NCBI GenBank assembly: GCA_902728285.1
Contig: CACVBU010001102.1
Span: forward strand, 1,630,335 to 1,694,334
From: Clytia hemisphaerica
Taxonomy: Eukaryota > Cnidaria > Hydrozoa > Leptothecata > Clytiidae
Direction of reading: 5' to 3'
DNA length: 64,000 bases
Every line of letters starts with the position of its first letter. Position 1 is the first letter of the stretch. This document shows, one piece after another, positions 55,950-64,000 of this stretch. A program made the position numbers and the translations under genes. Under the pieces are notes generated by a model. That model was not told the origin of the DNA. It saw nothing but the letters and a program-made list of their open reading frames with translations, and ran no database searches.

Positions 55950-57582
55950 AACAATATGGTCATATTAGAAGCCGTTTTACCGAATTTAGATGTGGCAAGA
56001 ACGTTTTTGACATCATAATTTAAGCTTGTAATCCAAAATTCTCAATAATTCTTCGCTATAATTTGAGAATTCAAAATATTTGTGCAATGTGCAAAATTAT
56101 ATACCCTTTATGTACAAAATTTAATATTAAAATCATAATTATAACGTTTATTAATTTATAATCTATTTATTAATTTATCAATGATTTTATTGAATGTTTT
56201 AACCGGGTAAATTTGGCGAAACAAATCTCACGAAATTTTTAAAATTTTGCGCAAAAGTATTTTTTTATTTGGGTCAAATTGGCTTTTTCAGAAATATTTC
56301 AAATAAATCAATATCAATTGTAACCGGGTAGCGGCTACGGTTGCGGGGCTGCCCATACGGGTCGTCACCAAAGGCGACATGTCGTTGTCTAGTTTGCTCT
56401 GTACGGGAAAAACACCAAAACACCGTCTAAGCAAAGTCGACATAATACCGTACGTCAAATATCAAACTTGCTTTCACCCGCCATTACTTGCCTTAATCGC
56501 CATTTCCCTCGCCACTTTAGCCGTAGCCGTAGAGAATTCCAGATACATAATCTCGCTAGTATCCACCGGAGTGACTGAGTATGAAAATAGTAAAATTTCA
56601 CCGGGTTTGGTGGTTTGACTTTGAAATCACAAAATTTCACTTGGTTTAGAACCACAATTTATACTGTGGTAGAGGTAAAACTTTCACTAAAAATCATTCA
56701 GTAAAAAAATATTCGTCTGGTTTGATATTCTCCTTGAATCGCAAATGTTCTCAGATTTTTCTATTTTTCCCCCAAAATCTCCAAAAAAGGTACCCTACGC
56801 GGGACTAATTTCTCTATTATGATGATTTCGCGAACCTGTGTGGGACTGGTGGAGGTGAAAAAAGGTACCGTCACCAGCGGCACATCCCCATACCCCTTTT
56901 TCCACGCTGGGACCCCAGCCCCACTGGAAAATTTGGGAAAGATTTCGGCCCCGGTGGGAAAATACCCTAGAATTTCAGCCCCACTGGGAAATTGACCTTG
57001 ACTTTATCCCCATTTGAAACTCAAAGCTTAAAAATTGCACTCCAAAGCCATTCCCACTGGATTATTTAACCTTGTAACGATAGAATTTCTATTCCCAATA
57101 GGAATTTTCATCCCCGATGAAGAAAGTTCCACCGGGGTTGTGAGACAGGAGTGTTTACCCCTTCCCATCCGACATACTTCAAAAAGAGTATAGCGTAATC
57201 TAGGATGATCTGTTTTTGAACGGACACAACTATAGTTTTTGTCGATGGAAAAATGTCTCCTTGTTAAATCGTTATACTTTTTGAATTTATTATACTGGAA
57301 CTTCTTATCCGAAACAAAGTGTCAAACAACAAAGAATAGTCTATTTTCTATCTGTTGCCGGCCTCAAAAGGCCAGGATTTACTTAGACTTGTTTGGAGCC
57401 AAATTGGGGCTGATATTTACCTTATTACACAAATATTACTTGGCAAGTATTTAACGGCCTTGAAATTTGCACTATCTGAAATTACCACGAATTTTTCTAC
57501 TTTTTCAGGGAAACAGCAGCTGGTTTTAATTAAGGGGATTTTTATTAAAACAAAATTTTTCAATTCGTGTTAATAAAATGAC
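55950..57582. other. Intergenic stretch between convergent genes
   Basis: AT-rich, with a GC-richer patch at about 56330-56560 and a CACCCC-type element at about 56891-57155. No gene supported. Confidence 0.45.
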
Positions 57583-57926
57583 TACAATCATGGACAAAAT
57601 ATTTGAGACAAAGGGGAGTTCCCGGCGAAATTTTAAACAACACAAACGATTTTTAAGCGCTTTAAACTACAGTTGGAAAGTAGAGTTTTAACTCTGAGTT
57701 TTAACACGAGACTTAAAACTTAGGACCTTAGGATCTGAGGATTTAAAAGCTCAAATTTGCTCGAATAAGGCTTGGAATATAGCCTAGAAGCCAACAAACC
57801 CCTCTAAAATCGAAATATTCAATGAAAGAAAGTGGAAGTACTAAAATAGCAATTCTCGCCCGAACTATAAATTCTGAAAAACGTTAAAATACACTAAAGT
57901 CTCAATATATTTCGACCATGATTGTA
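57583..57926. mobile_element. TA-type MITE, best preserved copy of the TACAATC family
   Basis: Ends TACAATCATGGACAAAATAT and complement, non-coding, about 344 bp. It ends just beyond the 3' end of the GPCR-like gene. Confidence 0.7.
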
Positions 57927-57955
57927 GTAATATTCGTGTAATAAGGTAATTATTC

Positions 57956-57961
57956 TTTATT
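57956..57961 (-). promoter_or_regulatory. Polyadenylation signal for the GPCR-like gene
   Basis: AATAAA on the minus strand, about 29 bases past the stop codon at 57990. Confidence 0.6.
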
Positions 57962-57989
57962 GTTCATATTGTACATTTCGAGGTACATT

Positions 57990-58656
57990 TCATGTTTCAA
58001 CGACAGTTTCCAGCTCACCATCCCGATAAACTTTTTCGAAATTCTCAGAAATCTCTTCGTCGAGTTCATTCGAGTATTCTTCCTCTAAAACCGGAGTCAT
58101 TGTTCGAAAAGAACCATAACTCCGCAATGGAGGCTGATATATATTGTCTTTTTGAAGAACACCATTCTCTTCACACTCCACCAGAGTGTCAAAATTAATC
58201 GAAATACCAAAACATCCAGATAAGATACAGTCCAATAATTCATTTTGTGAAAAAACCAACATGAGAGGAGTCACAATGGCTTTTAACAGTGAGATTCTGG
58301 AACAATATTTCACAGCCAAAACATTGTCAACGTCAATAACGTCAATGACTTCACGAGGAGCTGTAACAATTGCCAATAAAATGTATAACCATAGAACAGT
58401 TCTAAATTTCAATCCACCTTCAGGGTAAAAATGACCATCATCCATTCGGTATTCGTATAAAATCATAACCAAACTTATCAATGAGGGTACAAAGAATATG
58501 AAGAGCGCTATTCCTATCGAATCACTCTTGACAAAGAATCCAAAGGCAAATGATACGGTAACAAGAGTGGCCAATGTGGTGGCAATACGTTCAAGGCTAC
58601 CACAACTTGTTACCAGGTATTTATAAGAAACTCTTGATGCGATCAACAGCAACAAA
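57990..58656 (-). CDS. Last exon of a probable divergent rhodopsin-like GPCR
   Basis: The exon follows a minus-strand acceptor (CTGGTTTTAG at 58657 and up) and encodes about 222 residues ending in TGA. Four hydrophobic segments are visible: IATTLATLVTVSFAFGFFV, GIALFIFFVPSLISLVMIL, VLWLYILLAIVTAP and LLKAIVTPLMLVFSQNELL. The order fits TM4-TM7 of a class A receptor. The opening LLLIASRVSYKYLV sits where the end of TM3 and the (D/E)RY motif fall, the Pro in TM6 (TAP) is in place, and TPLMLVFSQNELLDCI aligns with an NPxxY-plus-helix-8 region whose key residues have changed. An acidic tail follows. Missing DRY and NPxxY residues mean high divergence or another 4TM+ family. Upstream exons are not identified. 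Confidence 0.5.
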
Positions 58657-58666
58657 CTAAAACCAG

Positions 58667-59297
58667 TGAGTGGTTAGGGGGTGTTCTAAGGCCTGGCTAG
58701 GCTTCAGAAGGCCCGGAAAGGAAGTTTGAGTCACTGCATTTGGCTTGGCAGGGTAAACGCGGTGAAAGCATAGCAAAAATGAGTGGTTAGGGGGTGTTCT
58801 AAGGCCTGGCTAGGCTTCAGAAGGCCCGGAAAGGAAGTTTGAGTCACCGTGTTTGGCTTGGCAGGGTAAACGCGGTGAAAGCATAGCAAAAATGAGTGGT
58901 TAGGGGGTGTTCTAAGGCCTGGCTAGGCTTCAGAAGGCCCGGAAAGGAAGTTTGAGTCACCGCGTTTGGCTTGGCAGGGTAAACGCGGTGAAAGCATAGC
59001 AAAAATGAGTGGTTAGGGGGTGTTCTAAGGCCTGGCTAGGCTTCAGAAGACCCGGAAAGGAAGTTTGAGTCACCGCGTTTGGCTTGGCAGGGTAAACGCG
59101 GTGAAAGCATAGCAAAAATGAGTGGTTAGGGGGTGTTCTAAGGCCTGGCTAGGCTTCAGAAGGCCCGGAAAGTAAGTTTGAGTCACCGCGTTTGGCTTGG
59201 CAGGGTAAACGCGGTGAAAGCATAGCAAAAATGAGTGGTTAAGGGGTGTTCTAAGGCCTGGCTAGGCTTCAGAAGGCCTGGAAAGGAAGTTTGAGTC
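58667..59297. repeat. 113-bp satellite, about 5.6 units
   Basis: Units beginning TGAGTGGTTAGGGGGTGTTC start at 58667, 58780, 58893, 59006, 59119 and 59232, with very few differences. The array runs from about 10 bp upstream of the GPCR-like exon acceptor to the broken edge of the cofilin-like exon. Confidence 0.9.
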
Positions 59298-59299
59298 AA

Positions 59300-59461
59300 G
59301 TTTTCAAATGTAGCGTCCAACGGTGCTGAATGAACCAAGACAACTTTGTCAAATTTTTCATTGAAACCAAAGACACAGAAACGGTGCTTTTGTGGTGCTT
59401 TGTGAAATCCTTTGAAAGTCTCGATGCAGTCGTTAGTGATTTTAATGCCTGAATCTACCAT
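59300..59461 (-). pseudogene. Truncated ADF/cofilin-like first exon
   Basis: On the minus strand ATG at 59461-59459 opens MVDSGIKITNDCIETFKGFH, then KHRFCVFGFNEKFDKVVLVH and SAPLDATFENL. This matches the N-terminal third of ADF/cofilin (actin-severing proteins): M-x-SG-(V/I)-x-(V/I) start, helix 1, then the HR(F/Y) strand. Coding similarity stops where the 113-bp satellite begins, with no splice donor, and the actin-binding C-terminal part is absent from the window. Either a gene fragment or a gene broken by satellite expansion (or an assembly join). Confidence 0.55.
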
Positions 59462-62400
59462 TTTTGATGATTTAGATTTTTCAGTGTTAAATTTTACTTT
59501 CTTCTTCAGTTTACCAAGTTGAAGATTGAATGTTTGCTTGATATAAATCAAATGCAAAACCCTTTTTATACTTTACTTGATCTTCAGACTAAGCTCTTTT
59601 TATTTTACCATACATGGTTAATAATAATTAGTTTTTAAAGGTAAAAAAAATCAATAATCATTATTGCTGACTTTAAAACTTAAAATAAGTGCCAATTTGC
59701 CTATCTAAGCAAAAATTTTGAATGGTGACATGTACTATAATGACATAAATTATGCAAAATGGACATGTTTATGCATAAATTACTTTTTACCCAAATAAGG
59801 ATAGGTACGGTAATGTTCGAGCCAAAGATCAAAAATGGACCCTTTGAAAGAATTTCTAAATCTTGGATAATTGTTCTATAAAATTGTGTCGAATTTTTCG
59901 TCGAATTTTTCAATTTTAGTGAGTTTGGGATCCTTTGAGTACGACCCTGTAAATTTATGACTTTTGAGACATGAAAAGGACACCCTAATGACTTGCATAT
60001 ACCTGCCACCTGTTTTGCGTAAATACTCTTTCGTCGGGTGATTCATACAACTATGGTCGAAATATATTGAGATTTTAGTGTATTTCAACATTTGTCAGAA
60101 TTTAGAGTTCGGTTCAGAATTGCTATTTCAGTATTTTCATTTTCATTATATATCGATTTCGATTTTGAGGGGCTGGGAGGCTTCTAGCTTATATTCCGAG
60201 TCTTAGAACCATTATTGGAACCATTTTGAGCTTTTGAATCCCGAGATCCTAATTTCCTAAGTTTTAAGTCTCGTGTCAAAACTCTATTTTCCTACTGTAG
60301 TTTAATGCACTTTAAAATCATTTGTGGTGTTTAAAATTTTGCAGGAAAATCACCTTTGTCTCGAATATTTTCCCAAGATTGTATGTCTAAACTGAACTCT
60401 GAGCAATTCAGTTGTATTTACATGCAATTCTCTTTTACTCATAATGTTATTTTTATGTCAGTTTGGCCATGGCAATAGCAAATATTTTTCCGCATCTTTT
60501 CAGCTCTTGTTTGCTATTTGTTCATTGTTTTGCAATTTGTTTTGTTTGTCTATAAAGCTGCCCTATAAGACCTATAACCGTTGCACAATGTTCTTACAAA
60601 TGTCTAATACTTCTAAGACAACAAGTTACTAAGACAACCTAAACTTGTTTTCATGTAATATTTATATTTATCATAATGGAAACCTGATAATACATCGATT
60701 CAAGCTCTAAATTCAACACATACATATGTATACATAATGTAAAAAGCCTTAGGATTATGATAATAGATGAATTCATTTGATAGTCCTACTGAGATATATA
60801 TTTTCTGAAAATTGATAGATCATCAGAGAAAGAGGGGAAGCTCAGTGTTCGATTGACGAAATATTAAATCAAAGATTTACTATACATTTATCTATCCCAG
60901 AGAAAAAGGAAAAAAAATCTTGATTGAAAACTTGATTTTGGTTTTTGAATATTGTGAGATGGTTTAACTTGCTCTTTTGCGGTTGCAGTTGAGTGTAGAA
61001 CAGTAATTTTTTGTGCAAAGATTACAATCGGGGGAATTTCTGCTTGTTTTTGTTAAGCTTGGAAGCTTAGAAGCAGCCGACAGATTTACATTTTTTAGGA
61101 ATATGTATTCTTATCTTCTACGAAACCAAGACCACATGTTATGACGTTTCTTATACAAATGGTGTGTCCTGATTTCTAGGAAACCTTTCTATCGCACTAT
61201 TTACCTGACAGGGAGCTAGCGTTGATTTCTCCAATTTGCTTCATTTATATGACGGCACATTAACTCTTCAATGTTACGCAATATGCTTAGAAATAACATT
61301 CCTTATAAACCGCGATATGGAATTTCGCATATCTAAACAAATATTTGACTTAACAAAAATATATTATTTTTGAAAATATATCTAAAACCTATGTATTCAA
61401 GGCGAAAAGTCCTACATTCAAATTCAAAAATTTAAAACATGATATTTGTTTTAGTAAACTATGCTTATGGTATGTTTTTTTTCTCAAAAGATTACCTCAT
61501 TGCTTCAAAAATGAACAATGAATAAGAACCTCCTAGAAGGGGGATGGTAGGGATGGAATTAACTGGGTTGATTTGAAAGAAGTGAGATTTTTTTTTTGGG
61601 GAACATGTATTAAACTCATCTGAATTAGGACTATTTGGAGTCCGGAGTTAGCGGAGTGAGCGCAAGCAAGCGGACTACATTCTGATCTGAGAATCCAAAT
61701 CGCTCTATGGAGACCAAGCTGTAAACCAGAACATAAAATATTAAAAACTAGACTGTGAAATAGTTTACAGCTTGGATATCTAGGCTATACAATCAATTTC
61801 ATTTAAGGGGTGTGTCTTCAATGAAGGTCATAATAGATTGAGAATTTTGGTTATTTTAACGTTTTTCAAGATTTAAAGTTCTGGCGAGAAAGTCGAATTT
61901 GGGCTATCTCTTTAATTTAATCAAATATTTCAATTTGGGAGGGGTCGGCAGACTTCCAGACTATATTCTGAGTCTTATTGGACTATTTTTGAGCTGATGG
62001 ATCCTCAGATGCTAAGATTCTGTTTTAAGTCTCATGTTAAAACTCAGGGTTAAAACTCTACCTTCCAACCTACTTTAGAGCACTTACAAATCGATTGTGG
62101 TTCGAACACTTCCCAGTGAATTTCCCTTTTTTCTCAAATATTATGACCTTGATTGTTGATGTTGATCGAGAGACAAGAATATTTATAATATGACGATCGT
62201 AAGTAACTTGATAACTTTGTCACTGCAGGTCACCGTTAGGTCTTCTTGAGAACACGTCATTTATTAAAAATACTTTAATTACCTGATCATCTGCTAAAAT
62301 AATGGTTTAAATGACAAACTAAATTTGTAAGTTTCCCCTTGTTAGAAATCGTTTTTAAAAGATCGAATAACAAAATAGTCTTTCCACACTGTATGTGGCT

Positions 62401-62704
62401 ATAAATGTGTTAGCTGTCAGAATATTTTTGAAGCTACCGAGGGGTAGCTTTCACCAAACATAGCAGACTTTCTTGACCTTCAGATCTGTAACTAAACATT
62501 CATTTCTTTGAACATCGATTTCTTTTGAATTTAAATACTAACTGCCATTCTAGTTGGGATGGAATGTTGTCCTAGACAACTTCTTTTTTTTTAGGACGTC
62601 TCTTTGACATAACATTGTTTTTATTTTTCAGCTTTCTAGTTCTGGCAATGTTTGATATTATTTAAATTCTTGAAAGAGTAACAAGAGTTTCTATCCTAAT
62701 CATT
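59462..62704. other. Intergenic stretch with two MITEs
   Basis: TACAATC-family MITE copies lie at about 60055-60385 (inverted, near TGGTCGAAATATATTGAGA) and about 61822-62160. The rest is AT-rich. No exon or promoter can be supported. Confidence 0.5.
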
Positions 62705-63215
62705 ATGGTGGACAATGGACTCTCGCCGACGGAGATTCTTTCGTTGGCATCAAAGATGGTCGGTGATTATACAATGACTGAATCACCGCAAGAATTTCTC
62801 AATACATTGAGTTATTTAACATCTGAAGAACTGGCAAAGATCTACAATGTAGCCAATGAGACTATGGAGAGATTTGTTAACCACACTGTGCCATGTATCG
62901 AAGAAACCATTCAGGAGAATTTAAATATCATGAATGGAACTGCATTATGGGAACCTATTTGGAAGGATTGGTAAGAAAAACTTTATTACAAATGAAATGT
63001 AATATCAAATATATTATCATTGGATTTATAGACGAAAGATGCAGGGACAAGCTTCAAATAAAAGAAGCTCGAATTAGAGAGTTAACTCTGTTTTCTTTTC
63101 TTTTTGTAGCTTCTTTTGGGCACCAACACCATCGCCTGGTCCAGCTCCAGGAGAAGTTAATTGCGAATCGATGGGAATCACACCACTTATTCGTTTGACA
63201 TTATTCGGATTATCG
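62705..63215 (+). CDS. First two exons of an unrecognised protein, 3' end beyond the window
   Basis: Exon 62705-62970 (ATG, donor GATTG/GTAAGA, phase 2) and exon 63110-63215 (acceptor TTTTTGTAG, donor TTATCG/GTATAT, phase 0). The first exon encodes MVDNGLSPTEILSLASKMVG and then a helical region with possible N-glycosylation sites (NET, NHT, NGT). The second encodes CFFWAPTPSPGPAPGEVNCE and begins a hydrophobic stretch ITPLIRLTLFGLS. An ectodomain with a Pro-rich neck before a membrane helix is a plausible reading; no signal peptide is visible. I do not recognise the family. Confidence 0.55.
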
Positions 63216-63245
63216 GTATATTTTTTTTCTTTGCACGGTAACAAT

Positions 63246-63393
63246 AGTGAGGTTAAGTATACCAGGATAATCACGACGACGGACGAAAAATGTAATGGGC
63301 TAGTGGAAATACGAAATTTGATTGGTTGAAACTCACTAGCCTGTTAAATTTTCGTTCGTCGTCGTGATTTTACCGATTTACTTAACCTCACTA
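63246..63393. repeat. Palindromic element
   Basis: The arms TAGTGAGGTTAAGTATACC and complement pair over about 60 bp, holding ACGACGACGGACGAAAA or its complement. It follows the exon 2 donor closely. Confidence 0.75.
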
Positions 63394-63406
63394 ATATCAA
63401 AACTAT

Positions 63407-63553
63407 AGAGGTTTTTCATGTTTTGTAAAGTTACGTAACTTCCGCCATTATGGAAGCAAATATTCGAATCTGTAGAGTTGATCCCTAACAGAAATCGAAC
63501 GTTTGCTTTCATGATGGCGGAAGTTACGTTACTTAACAAAACGAAAACCCTCT
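63407..63553. repeat. Palindromic element
   Basis: The arms AGAGGTTTTTCATGTTTTGT and complement pair over about 60 bp, including GTAACTTCCGCCAT. Directly next to the previous palindrome. Confidence 0.75.
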
Positions 63554-63596
63554 TTAACCCTCAAATCCCGAAACACACGTATTTACTTTCAAAATA

Positions 63597-63864
63597 ACAC
63601 CCCCTTCTCAAGACTCAGTAGGACTTTTTCAGCCAATGGAGGTCAAAACAACGGACCCAAAATCGATGGGATTTATATTCTTATTTCATATTGGCTGGGG
63701 ATTTGAATTCCATTTTTTTCATGTCAGAAATTTCAGTGGGGATAGAAAAAATAACATAATATTTTGTACTGAGGATTTGCTTATCTGTTTATTTTCAGCG
63801 GGACAATATTTTGGCCAATCTTTCCAGTGGGAAGGGGTCCCAGTGGGTCTGTGAGAAGGGGGTA
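63597..63864. mobile_element. CACCCCCTTCTC-ended element
   Basis: Ends ACACCCCCTTCTCAAGACTC and GGGTCTGTGAGAAGGGGGT; same family as 17524-17793. Non-coding. Confidence 0.6.
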
Positions 63865-64000
63865 TAAAATAGGCCAGAATATGAAGTCCAAAACCTTTGG
63901 CCATAGCTTATGACCACTTGATTTTAAGGGGCTTAAACTGAATGCTTTTAGAAAGAATATAGAAAATAAACTTCTAATTCTTATATAGTTTTGAAAAAAT

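Noticed and set aside
57992..58428. Plus-strand open frames over the GPCR-like exon
   Set aside because: Shadows of the minus-strand exon, which has the hydrophobic helix pattern, acceptor and poly(A) signal.

Overview
This window is AT-rich, intron-containing nuclear DNA, most likely from an invertebrate animal. Three things point that way: multi-exon genes with GT/AG introns, animal-type proteins (a KLHDC10-like kelch protein, an ADF/cofilin-like exon, a GPCR-like membrane exon), and a very dense load of eukaryotic transposons. I cannot name the phylum from sequence alone. All gene models come from reading frames and splice signals, without transcripts.

Layout. 1-14.1 kb holds no convincing coding exon. 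It is a patchwork of inverted-repeat DNA elements, including an 816-bp element with a 7-bp target duplication, a 2.7-kb composite repeat that recurs at 20.3-22.3 kb, and a TTAA-flanked piggyBac-like element. 14.15-27.6 kb carries a nine-exon gene (+) for a von Willebrand A domain protein with a complete MIDAS. Its introns are full of MITEs, and its sixth coding exon appears to carry a frame-changing lesion. 30.1-39.0 kb is a four-unit tandem array (about 1.05 kb per unit). The first unit is split by a 4.8-kb DIRS-type tyrosine-recombinase retrotransposon with intact ORFs and perfect 94-bp inverted repeats. Next to it, between inverted DIRS arms, sits a small segment that looks like the last exon of an RGG-tail protein. 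39.0-43.6 kb is a run of nested fold-back elements. 43.6-44.4 kb is an intact single-exon DUF4291 gene. 46.8-48.7 kb is a Mutator-like element whose inverted ends are 15-bp tandem arrays and whose transposase remnant was itself hit by a small hAT-like element. 52.4-55.9 kb is a two-exon KLHDC10-like kelch gene (+). 58.0-58.7 kb (-) is the last exon of a probable divergent rhodopsin-like receptor, separated by a 113-bp satellite from a truncated ADF/cofilin-like first exon (-). 62.7-63.2 kb (+) holds the first two exons of an unrecognised, possibly membrane-anchored protein that runs off the window.

The genes show no common pathway; this is ordinary gene-sparse eukaryotic DNA. The main interest lies in element architecture: a DIRS element in which a gag-plus-recombinase frame fully encloses the RT frame, a possible captured host exon, tandem-repeat-ended Mutator-like elements, a palindrome family with one 15-bp target duplication, and an insertion whose empty site is preserved in a paralogous copy.
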